Assembly (NCBI GenBank): GCA_945859605.1
Contig: OX243815.1
Coordinates: 36,093,551 to 36,157,550 of the forward strand
Direction of reading: 5' to 3'
DNA length: 64,000 nucleotides
Source of the DNA: Lumbricus rubellus
Lineage: Eukaryota; Annelida; Clitellata; Crassiclitellata; Lumbricidae
Part shown: in pieces, positions 57,542 through 64,000 of the stretch
How the letters are laid out: each line of letters starts with the position of its first letter
How positions within the stretch are numbered: position 1 is the first letter of the stretch
Position numbers and translations under genes: made by a program
Notes under the pieces: model-generated
Database searches by the model: none
The model's input: the letters and a program-made list of their open reading frames with translations, nothing else
What the model was told of the DNA's origin: nothing

Positions 57542-57925
57542 TATGTAGATAAATGTCATTACAATGACTACCTCTGTTTCAGTGACGCTGCCTTTCCGCC
57601 TCTAACAACAGTCTGTGTGCGCTATCTTAACCTAGGCCTATACTATCATATTCCAGGCTGTTGTTGATGGTGGATCCAGTGTGTACAGTTGAGACGGACA
57701 ACATTCCTCCTAACTTGGCGTCAAACGAAGAGAGACGTGGAATGGAAATACGATGGAGCGGAAGCGGAGATGAGACGACGCATCGGATGCGAATGGAAGC
57801 AGAGGGATCCATGATGGATGTGAATCCATCCACACTCATCCATGCAGGTGCAGTTATTCACGGATACAGATGGAAAGATTCAGAGGTATACGGAGGATAC
57901 ATGAGAGTAGAGGCCTAATAAGGCG
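57536..57925. other. No gene seen
   Basis: Unique DNA between the hexamer repeat and element 2, with no supported exon. Confidence 0.4.
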
Positions 57926-57929
57926 GCTG

Positions 57930-58030
57930 ACTCATTTGACCAGTACAGCCTTGACCTTCGTCCATTTGACCAATATAGCCTTCAGTTTCGTCCATTTGAC
58001 CAATACAGCCTTAAAAATTGAGTGCCCGCA
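57930..58030. repeat. 30-bp subterminal repeats of element 2
   Basis: Three copies of catttgaccaatacagcctt with cgtc linkers, followed by a diverged fourth (gtttgaccaaaactagcc). Confidence 0.8.
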
Positions 58031-58076
58031 CAGTTTGACCAAAACTAGCCTTACTTTTTCAAATTCGATGTCTGTC

Positions 58077-58140
58077 GTAAAAAAGTAAAAAAAGTAAAAA
58101 AAGTAAAAAAAGTAAAAAAAGTAAAAAAGTAAAAAAAAAT
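58077..58140. repeat. (gtaaaaaaa)n tract
   Basis: Seven copies of a 7-9 bp a-rich unit immediately before the first ORF of element 2. Confidence 0.93.
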
Positions 58141-58158
58141 TTCTCCTGCGTATACAAA

Positions 58159-58473
58159 ATGGACTACTCGAAAAAAGTTACTGAATTACGAAAAATCGCC
58201 GAGCGCAGCGGCAAGCATGCATATTTTACAAGACGGTGGATAGCGAAGTTCATTGCTAAAATTGACGCCCACACCCGCGAATGCTACGACGATGAATGCC
58301 CATGCAAGAATCCACAGCCGGATCGACAACAAGGGCCATGCGAGACCATCGTCGTTCGTCGTCAACGCAATGGCAACTCGCCCCCGTGTGATGTTAGTTT
58401 GATCGATAACGAGATCATCATCGTTAATTGTCAATGCAATGGCAACTCATGCCTGTGTGATGTAAGAGCGTGA
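58159..58473 (+). CDS. Small Cys-rich hypothetical protein of element 2
   Basis: A frame of 104 codons starting MDYSKKVTELRKIA. The N-terminal half is basic and helical; the C-terminal half is Cys-rich (CYDDECPC, CQCNGNSCLC). The last third comes from an imperfect tandem duplication of about 69 bp (caatgcaatggcaactc-type words at about 58365 and 58434). No family recognised. Convergent with the integrase gene. Confidence 0.6.
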   Translation: MDYSKKVTELRKIAERSGKHAYFTRRWIAKFIAKIDAHTRECYDDECPCKNPQPDRQQGPCETIVVRRQRNGNSPPCDVSLIDNEIIIVNCQCNGNSCLCDVRA

Positions 58474-58541
58474 GTGAACTACGACGTAGATACGGGATTA
58501 CAATATCGCAAACGATTTTACACCGTTGGTTTATAATCGTG

Positions 58542-59504
58542 TCACAATGTCACCAAGTCTTCGTTATTAATCCACGAGTTGAACGAGTCTGGGTAGCCCA
58601 ACCACTTCACGAGTGATTTTTCCCCGCGCTTCCTAATCACTTTTTCGATTCTAAATATTTCTTGAGATGTTTTCTGTAGCTCCTGCTCGTAGAATGACCC
58701 CTGTATTTCCTCAGAATTAGAATCAGTGATCTTGTAAGTTGGCGGATCTGTATATTGAACCTGAGATACTACAAAAACCTCCTCCGTCCATCTAGGTATA
58801 TATCCTTTGTCAAAAATGTTCTTCTTCCTAGTTATTCTGACTCGATCGCCGATTGAAAACTTTGGTATAATAGGCGCTGAAATCTCGTCGCCGTATAAAT
58901 TCATAAATACCGTCTTTTCGTTCACTTTCAAACTAGCCTTGGCGGGAGTCATTTTAATGGAAGAATGTCTCGTTTGATTATAATTACTAACCATTTCGTC
59001 TAATACATCGATATATCTTCTAGTTGAATTAGCTGTGAAGTACTTGAACATCTTCTCTTTCATCGTACGCACCCATCTTTCTACGATGGAACTTTTGCCC
59101 TCGTTCTCGGTAGAATACAATTCGACTAAATTCTTTACATTTTTGTTATAAAATTCTTTCCCTTTGTCGCACCAAACTTTGACTGGCTGTCGGCCACCCC
59201 CGAGTATCTTCACGAACCCATCAGCTGTAGACTTCCCACTCTTGTCATGTAATGGAACGATCCATCCGTATTTCGAAAACACATCTATGACGGTCAATAG
59301 AAATTTCGCGCCATCATTATCTCTAGCGAAAGCCTGCATGTCGATTAGATCAGCCGCCCAAATCTGGTCAATCCCGCCAACACGGACCCGCCTCGTCCTA
59401 AAATTTCTCACTACTGGTTTGTGTAATTCATTCGCTAATTGATTAGTCCATTTCAGGTCCTGCTGTAATTCTGGGCTTTTTTTAAACCTAGCCCGAGACT
59501 CGTT
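58542..59504 (-). CDS. Polinton-type DDE integrase with chromodomain
   Basis: Open frame from just after a TAA at 59505-59507 to 58542. It has no ATG before the catalytic core, and family-like sequence (LANELHKPVVRNF) lies upstream of any usable start, so expression needs an upstream exon or frameshift from the PLA2 gene. Core catalytic residues are D in WAADLIDM, D in VWCDKGKEF and E in SIVERW. The last D-E spacing is 28 residues, about five short of what I recall for this family. The C-terminus (FRIEKVIRKRGE, LVKWLGYPDSFNSW) is a chromodomain. It would insert element DNA into chromatin. Confidence 0.88.
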   Translation of the reverse strand, partial: NESRARFKKSPELQQDLKWTNQLANELHKPVVRNFRTRRVRVGGIDQIWAADLIDMQAFARDNDGAKFLLTVIDVFSKYGWIVPLHDKSGKSTADGFVKILGGGRQPVKVWCDKGKEFYNKNVKNLVELYSTENEGKSSIVERWVRTMKEKMFKYFTANSTRRYIDVLDEMVSNYNQTRHSSIKMTPAKASLKVNEKTVFMNLYGDEISAPIIPKFSIGDRVRITRKKNIFDKGYIPRWTEEVFVVSQVQYTDPPTYKITDSNSEEIQGSFYEQELQKTSQEIFRIEKVIRKRGEKSLVKWLGYPDSFNSWINNEDLVTL

Positions 59505-59995
59505 TTAGCGGACAAAATAGGTTTGACTATCGCCCTCTCTATTCGTTCCCGCACGCTTGGATTGGGTATATTATTCAGCTGGTTTATCATTACTCTATCA
59601 GCGACATTCCTAGAAGCTGTATCAGTGTGTTGATTGTATGCCAGGTCGTGAACGTATGCCGCACTATCTACCCTGTTTATAGGTTTGCTCCAATCTTTGG
59701 GGGTTTCGTTGGCATTCAGACGCAAATCTAGTCTAGTACCGGGACCAGTAAACTGATGGCCTGGCAAATGTACCTCACCAGCAAACTTGGCCCAAGGTAA
59801 TTTAATGTTGCTAGTGGCAGCGTTCAGCGAACTAACTAGATCCCCACCTTGCGCAACAGCGGGCGCCTTCACGAATTGAGTTTTTGTTTTCCCGCATACG
59901 ACGCAAACACCTCTGAGCATCGATCTCCCATTATTAGCTACGGCGTTCTGCACATCTCTCGTCTGGGTCTGTTGTTTACATTTTACGCAATACAT
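59453..59995 (-). CDS. Zinc ribbon / parvovirus-type phospholipase A2 protein
   Basis: 180 codons. The N-terminal zinc ribbon (YCVKCKQQTQ ... GVCVVCGKTKTQF) is DUF5679-like, as known from adintovirus and Polinton proteins. A PLA2 domain follows: calcium loop FTGPGTRLDL and catalytic AAYVHDLAY (His-Asp pair), as in parvovirus VP1. It probably helps particles leave membranes during entry. The stop at 59453 lies within the integrase frame. It is divergent from the ATPase gene across a 29-bp gap. Confidence 0.85.
   Translation of the reverse strand: MYCVKCKQQTQTRDVQNAVANNGRSMLRGVCVVCGKTKTQFVKAPAVAQGGDLVSSLNAATSNIKLPWAKFAGEVHLPGHQFTGPGTRLDLRLNANETPKDWSKPINRVDSAAYVHDLAYNQHTDTASRNVADRVMINQLNNIPNPSVRERIERAIVKPILSAKTSLGLGLKKAQNYSRT
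59480..59486 (-). promoter_or_regulatory. Candidate -1 ribosomal frameshift heptamer
   Basis: In the PLA2 frame the sense strand reads T TTA AAA, the X XXY YYZ slippery form, followed by four more A. A -1 shift here leads exactly into the integrase frame, inside the 52-nt overlap of the two frames. No strong downstream stem is obvious by eye. Confidence 0.5.
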
Positions 59996-60024
59996 TTCGT
60001 TTTTAATAATATATATTTTTAAAA
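59996..60024. promoter_or_regulatory. Divergent AT-only promoter region
   Basis: Only 29 bp separate the PLA2 and ATPase start codons. The sequence is nearly all A/T (ttaataatatatattttta) and contains attaaaa-type words in both directions, so the genes likely share a bidirectional promoter. Confidence 0.55.
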
Positions 60025-60813
60025 ATGGAGATTAGAGATATGAGTTGGGGCACAGCGCTCTCGAAAAGATTCAATAATCCGTTGTTACCCAAAAGCATAC
60101 GTGGTTTGATAGTTGGGAAATCGGCGTGTGGAAAAACGACGCTTCTTCTCAATCTTTTACTCAGGCCAGACTGGTTGGATTATAATAACTTGCAGGTATT
60201 CGGTACCTCTCTGTTTCAACCGGAATATCGCATTATTAAAAAAGCATACGAAGAAAAATTGCGGAAAGAAGCGATTGTTTGGTTGTTCGACCACCGAGAT
60301 GAAATCGTGGGCCAAAATGCGTCGCCAGACCTCGTTATGGAGGAAATAGCAAAAAACTCAGAAGCTAAATCCGATATAATTGCCAAGTTCTTTGAGAGCG
60401 CCGACGATATGCCAGACCCGAGAGATCTGAGCTCCGAAAAGAAGAACCTGATGATATTCGATGATCTTCAATTGGAAAAACAAAACAAATGTGAAACGTA
60501 TTATAATCGGGGCAGGCATAGTAATGTAGATTGTTTTTACCTCGCCCAGAATTATTTCAAATTACCGCGTCAAACAATCAGAGAAAATGCGAACTTTATT
60601 TGCCTGTTCAAACAAGACCTGAAAAATTGTAATCATATTTACAACGATCACGTGAGTACAGACATGGCGAAAGATGAATTTAGAAAACTCTGTAAAACAG
60701 TATGGGAACGGCCTCATGGATTCGTGGTTTTAGACCTGACTAGCGACAAGTACAATGGCAAATACCGATGCGGACTCGATGAATTTTATATAATCGAGGA
60801 TCCGCCATTGTAA
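60025..60813 (+). CDS. FtsK/A32-like DNA-packaging ATPase
   Basis: 262 codons. Walker A is GLIVGKSACGKTTL near residues 28-41 and Walker B NLMIFDDLQLEK near 146-157. Length and motif order fit the genome-packaging ATPases of Polintons and related viruses, which pump DNA into capsids. The first ATG is used; a second Met at residue 6 is possible. A 20-bp gap precedes the next gene. Confidence 0.88.
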   Translation: MEIRDMSWGTALSKRFNNPLLPKSIRGLIVGKSACGKTTLLLNLLLRPDWLDYNNLQVFGTSLFQPEYRIIKKAYEEKLRKEAIVWLFDHRDEIVGQNASPDLVMEEIAKNSEAKSDIIAKFFESADDMPDPRDLSSEKKNLMIFDDLQLEKQNKCETYYNRGRHSNVDCFYLAQNYFKLPRQTIRENANFICLFKQDLKNCNHIYNDHVSTDMAKDEFRKLCKTVWERPHGFVVLDLTSDKYNGKYRCGLDEFYIIEDPPL

Positions 60814-60833
60814 AATTGTATTGTATAGTAAAA

Positions 60834-61625
60834 ATGGAATCATCGCTTCTCAAACAGATATCGGAAAACACGGAAAAGACGGCCGGCAACACGGAACCAA
60901 AAACATCATTTTCCATTTTTCTCAGCGAAAAGAGCACGCGAATCAGAACTAAGTTTAATCCACTACTTGAACTGGAGAAGAATAAGAGATATGAAATGGC
61001 CTTAGTTGCCCTCGAGACGTACTATTCTTTTCCAAATATCGACGCGACAAACAACGGCTTCAGGTATTCGCCGAATACCGGCACAGATTGGGTAAACATT
61101 GCAGTTCCGGAGGGTTGCTATGAAATAACGGATATCAACGAATATATACAGAGGGTCATGAAGGGGAATGGACATTTCGACGTAGTAAATGGAAATTACT
61201 GTATCTCAATAGCGCCAAACACCAATACTCTGAGGTCTGTGGTGAATATAGAAGCAGGTTATTGGGTTGATTTTACGTCAAAGAATTCGATAGGAAGGGT
61301 TCTAGGTTTTCACAGTTGGATCTATGATGGCTATAATGAATCGGAGGACTTGGTAAATATAATGAGTGTAAGCAGCCTGAGAGTGACCAGCGACATTATC
61401 GGGTCTTCGTACACTAACGGAACATCGGAAAACGTGATATATTCTTTTTTCCCAAACGTAGGCCCGGGTTACAAGATTATCGAAGTGCCGCATAATTTGA
61501 TATATCTCCCGATTTTGCTATCTACAATTTCAACGATGGAAACGAGACTCACAGACCAACACGGGAACCTACTAAATCTTCGAGGTGAAGAATTGGCGAT
61601 TCGGTTTCACATCAGAGAAGTTTGA
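60834..61625 (+). CDS. Probable penton-like minor capsid protein
   Basis: 263 codons from the ATG at 60834; a longer frame upstream has only a TTG. Features include YEMALVALETYYSFPNI, PEGCYEITDINEYI and the C-terminal HGNLLNLRGEELAIRFHI, a beta-rich protein without membrane segments. From memory, similar proteins sit next to the ATPase in animal Polintons and are treated as single-jelly-roll penton homologues. The assignment is by position and motif memory only. Confidence 0.6.
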   Translation: MESSLLKQISENTEKTAGNTEPKTSFSIFLSEKSTRIRTKFNPLLELEKNKRYEMALVALETYYSFPNIDATNNGFRYSPNTGTDWVNIAVPEGCYEITDINEYIQRVMKGNGHFDVVNGNYCISIAPNTNTLRSVVNIEAGYWVDFTSKNSIGRVLGFHSWIYDGYNESEDLVNIMSVSSLRVTSDIIGSSYTNGTSENVIYSFFPNVGPGYKIIEVPHNLIYLPILLSTISTMETRLTDQHGNLLNLRGEELAIRFHIREV

Positions 61626-61649
61626 AAGTTTTTGTAATTTATTAGTAAA

Positions 61650-62246
61650 ATGAATCGTTACATGGGCGTAAAAGTTAATATTTCAGAAGCGCAACAAGAC
61701 AAAATTAAAAGAGCACTTCAAGCAGGGAGCGGCGTGAGTATCAAACTATCGCACGATGATTTGAATGGCGAACACGTTTTGGCTCTCACCCAGGCGCAAA
61801 TCAATAAAATGGCAGCAGCCTACCAAAAAGGAACTGGCATGATTATTAAAATGAGTAAAACGCAATTGGAGCACAACAGGAAAGTCGAAGGTGGATTCAT
61901 AGGCGCTATACTTCCGTTTCTAGCGACAGCGGGACGGTTCCTTCTGTCTAATGCACTGCCAAGTTTGGCGATGGGAGCACTAAGTGGTCTCGGCTCCGTG
62001 GCAACTACTAAGATTGTAGACAAAATCAGCGGTTCGGGTGTAATGTATGTCAAGAAAGGCGACATAGCGTGCAAAATAAGAGCGGCCGGATCTGGTTTGT
62101 ACATGTCCCCATGGCAAAAAGGCGCCTCAATAACGGCATCCGGGTTGTACATGAAAACAGGGTCGGGCTATGCGAGGGGCGAAGGACTTTTGTTGGGCCC
62201 CAACTCTCCGTTTCAAAACATTCCGATTCTCGGCATGATATTATAA
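61650..62246 (+). CDS. Gly-rich hydrophobic virion-type protein of element 2
   Basis: 198 codons. A hydrophobic stretch (GAILPFLATAGRFLLSNALP) sits in the middle, with repeated GSGLYM/SGLYMK words after residue 145 and the ending NSPFQNIPILGMIL. The hydrophobic, Gly-rich, basic composition resembles membrane-active minor virion or core proteins such as adenovirus pX/pVI-like products of adintoviruses, but no enzymatic motif is seen. Confidence 0.65.
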   Translation: MNRYMGVKVNISEAQQDKIKRALQAGSGVSIKLSHDDLNGEHVLALTQAQINKMAAAYQKGTGMIIKMSKTQLEHNRKVEGGFIGAILPFLATAGRFLLSNALPSLAMGALSGLGSVATTKIVDKISGSGVMYVKKGDIACKIRAAGSGLYMSPWQKGASITASGLYMKTGSGYARGEGLLLGPNSPFQNIPILGMIL

Positions 62247-62261
62247 ATTATTCTATTAAAA

Positions 62262-62660
62262 ATGTCGAGACCAATACACAAATTTGGAACTAAACCAACT
62301 AGACCGGTAGAGGTTAGAACGCAGCCCGTTTCAGTCTTTTGGAAGATTACGAGTGGTGCTACTCGCGTCCCAGTAAGGCAGCTAGGCGGTCTGCGATGGG
62401 AGATTTTTGCGCAAAATGATATCACGATACAACCAAAGGCGGCAAATACGCTAAGGCTTGGACTCGGTGTAGAAATGTCGGCGGGACTTTGCCTCGTTTC
62501 CCTCAGACAGAGTATCAAAGAACGACGATGCAGCCTACTAGACGGAGTGATTTCAGAAGATGTGATTGATGATATCATAGTTTCCATTCAAAACAACTCC
62601 GATTCGGCAGTAACGATAAACGAAGGAGATTCGCTATGCTGCGTAAATTATCAACGGTAA
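62262..62660 (+). CDS. Degenerate dUTPase-fold protein
   Basis: 132 codons. Beta-rich order matches dUTPases: GLGVEMSAGLCLVSLRQS (motif 2 region), DGVISEDVIDDIIVSIQN (motif 3 region), and EGDSLCCVNYQ (motif 4 region) at the very end. The catalytic motif-3 Asp-x-x-Tyr is replaced (GVIS, no Tyr), motif 1 lacks its Asp, and the C-terminal P-loop-like motif 5 is absent. It is thus probably not an active dUTPase but a structural or regulatory descendant. Confidence 0.65.
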   Translation: MSRPIHKFGTKPTRPVEVRTQPVSVFWKITSGATRVPVRQLGGLRWEIFAQNDITIQPKAANTLRLGLGVEMSAGLCLVSLRQSIKERRCSLLDGVISEDVIDDIIVSIQNNSDSAVTINEGDSLCCVNYQR

Positions 62661-62690
62661 AAAAAATATATATTGCTAATAAATAAAAGA

Positions 62691-63389
62691 ATGGAATACG
62701 AAGGCATCAAACTCTATCCAAACCTATCAAATATAACGCCCTCTGCGCCGGAAGGTGAAATACAAATAGCCGCAGGGTCCGCACAAACGTATCGACTTCA
62801 GAAGATTAGCGAAATCAAAAAGGAGATCGAGCAAGAACGAGACAAAAGAGCAACGCTGAGTAAAAAGTACCATAGAAGTGTAAGCGTAATCGGCGTAGTA
62901 GACAGCTTCCTCATGGTGGTCACGATGGGGCTCGGAATTTCGGGAATCGGCGTACTAGCTACCATAATTGCGGCTCCCATCGCTATTGCTATGGAAGGGA
63001 CAGCGCTAGGTGCGGGGCTATTGAGTATAATTGGCAGCCGAATCTGTAAAAAGCTCGCTCTGAAGGCGGAGAAGCACGAAAAGATCAAAACGCTAGCTGA
63101 TGCGAAGCTCAACACGATCAGCGACCATATTTCAAAAGCACTCGTGGATGATCACATTTCAGATGAGGAATATTCTCTGATTCTAAGCGAGATTGAAAAA
63201 TTCAATGGCATGAAAGAAGAAATTAAAAGTAAGTCGAAAGTTGCGGCGGCCGCGATGGACGAGGAAACGAAACAATCTCTCATCGACCGAGGAAGAGAAG
63301 AAGTCAGGCAGTCCTTTCAAAGCATGTTTGAGAAAAATACCGAATCTGTGAAAAAGACGACTAACGTGAACATGTATGAAATCATGTAG
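62691..63389 (+). CDS. Coiled-coil protein with hydrophobic hairpin
   Basis: 232 codons from the ATG at 62691; the six codons upstream start with TTG and are not counted. A charged coiled coil (KISEIKKEIEQERDKRATL) is followed by a hydrophobic stretch of about 60 residues around GLGISGIGVLATIIAAPIAI. A long charged helical C-terminal half follows. The layout suggests a membrane-inserted protein. Similar proteins accompany animal Polintons, but I know no function. Confidence 0.7.
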   Translation: MEYEGIKLYPNLSNITPSAPEGEIQIAAGSAQTYRLQKISEIKKEIEQERDKRATLSKKYHRSVSVIGVVDSFLMVVTMGLGISGIGVLATIIAAPIAIAMEGTALGAGLLSIIGSRICKKLALKAEKHEKIKTLADAKLNTISDHISKALVDDHISDEEYSLILSEIEKFNGMKEEIKSKSKVAAAAMDEETKQSLIDRGREEVRQSFQSMFEKNTESVKKTTNVNMYEIM

Positions 63390-63523
63390 AGTTTTGTGGA
63401 CCTATGTAGACGTATGTCGCTATGTCTGAAAATACGTCTAACTTGTGTTTTTACACATGTCGAAAAACATGTAGAAAAACACGTCGGAAAACATGTCGAA
63501 AAACATTAAATTTTTTATTAAAA
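63390..63523. repeat. Short spacer with 'acatgtcgaaaa' repeats
   Basis: Four imperfect copies of acatgtcgaaaa at 63456-63506, then an AT-only run ttttttattaaaa before the next ATG. Confidence 0.75.
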
Positions 63524-64000
63524 ATGTCGTTTCTAAAGATAGATGACCCGGCGAAAAGAAATTTCATAGTCGAAGAGTTTCTGAAATCCAAGAAGAATAT
63601 TCAACAGAACTTTTTATCGGAGAGATTGGGGGATTCGGGGCTGCAACAAGAATTAACCAAGCTGTACAAGCCTATCGTCGATTCGCAATCCGCAATTTCC
63701 AAAGAGCAAAATGTCTTACTATCCGCCATCAAAGAAAACTCGATAGCTACTACAAACGCACTACAAACGCTACCCGCGTCGTTGAAGGTTCAATTTCCTC
63801 AGTATCCCTCGATAGAAGCGTATAGCGACGATCTGACCGAGGATATTAGAACTTTAGAATTAGGTGATGTAGCCACCAAGTACCTTCATCAATACGCCTC
63901 CGATAGAAAAATCGTAGACACGACGTTCGGAATACGATCAAAAAATGGACAATTCTACATCGGCGATACTCCGATTTTTATTCAAGGAGACGATGTGACG
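63524..64000 (+). CDS. Large conserved element-2 protein, partial
   Basis: Open frame from the ATG at 63524 (MSFLKIDDPAKRNFIVEEFL) to the window edge, 159 codons so far. The first 90 residues look helical; then comes FGIRSKNGQFYIGDTPIFI, a segment I remember as widely conserved in animal Polinton proteins. Product and full length unknown. Confidence 0.75.
   Translation, partial: MSFLKIDDPAKRNFIVEEFLKSKKNIQQNFLSERLGDSGLQQELTKLYKPIVDSQSAISKEQNVLLSAIKENSIATTNALQTLPASLKVQFPQYPSIEAYSDDLTEDIRTLELGDVATKYLHQYASDRKIVDTTFGIRSKNGQFYIGDTPIFIQGDDVT

Larger units (their letters stand above)
57930..64000. mobile_element. Polinton/adintovirus-like element (element 2), right end outside window
   Basis: A compact gene block with integrase, PLA2, packaging ATPase and several conserved virion-type proteins, spaced 10-135 bp apart with almost no intergenic DNA, unlike the surrounding host sequence. 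The left limit is set tentatively at the start of 'catttgacc' repeats; the TIR cannot be tested because the other end is not in the window. PolB, protease and major capsid genes would be expected further right. Its start sequence does not match the TIR of element 1, so it is a different family. Confidence 0.85.

Noticed and set aside
57215..57559. Long (Ala-Ser)n, (Pro-Leu)n and (Glu-Ala)n frames
   Set aside because: All three frames and both strands are open because of the ctctgc hexamer.
59405..59411. GTG at 59411 as the integrase start
   Set aside because: Family-like residues (ELHKPVV) lie upstream in the same frame and eukaryotic genes rarely start at GTG. The same reasoning moved starts from TTG to ATG at 60834 and 62691.
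59453..59995. Integrated parvovirus VP1 fragment
   Set aside because: The PLA2 motif is parvovirus-like, but the zinc ribbon, the adjacent integrase and the packaging ATPase show it belongs to a Polinton/adintovirus-like element.

Overview
This window reads as nuclear DNA of an animal, most likely a marine invertebrate. It has spliced genes with GT-AG introns, LINE and SINE remnants, hAT and mariner elements, two Polinton/Maverick-type elements and a very high load of micro- and minisatellites. The phylum cannot be fixed from the sequence. There is no bacterial or phage signal.

Host gene. Seven exons on the minus strand (53529-53670, 21103-21170, 20420-20500, 17091-17267, 15606-15715, 14090-14189, 10289-10541) join in one reading frame with matching splice phases at all six junctions. 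They encode a cysteine-rich, probably extracellular protein resembling the invertebrate families catalogued as DUF7042-DUF7045. The first visible intron is 32 kb and holds the main mobile-element pile-up.

Element 1 (about 21451-42022) has terminal inverted repeats of about 322 bp and carries one recognisable gene, a spliced family-B DNA polymerase whose exons add up to 1,380 codons. The gene is broken twice: a 905-bp hAT (itself holding a 384-bp hAT) sits in the first exon, and a 10.4-kb LTR retrotransposon with apparently identical 2,344-bp LTRs sits in the polymerase exon. A mariner-type MITE lies in an intron. The LTR element has only gag; that gag starts inside the LTR and reads through the primer-binding site. 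Without the insertions the element is about 8.1 kb, short for a Polinton.

Element 2 (about 57.93 kb to beyond the right edge) is a compact Polinton/adintovirus-like gene block: a small ORF, a DDE integrase with chromodomain, a zinc-ribbon/phospholipase A2 protein, a packaging ATPase, a penton-like candidate, a Gly-rich hydrophobic protein, a degenerate dUTPase-fold protein, a coiled-coil/membrane protein and the start of a large conserved protein. Integrase and PLA2 overlap in -1 frames at a slippery heptamer.

Elsewhere, 4.5-6.7 kb is a 5'-truncated non-LTR retrotransposon with a restriction-like endonuclease, lying between two (ATT)n tracts. 42.07-44.1 kb is a CR1/L2-like LINE split by a 1,375-bp hAT. 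A CORE-type SINE is at 51.1 kb. The rest is mostly tandem repeats and AT-rich intronic or intergenic DNA. Long open frames inside the simple repeats are not genes.
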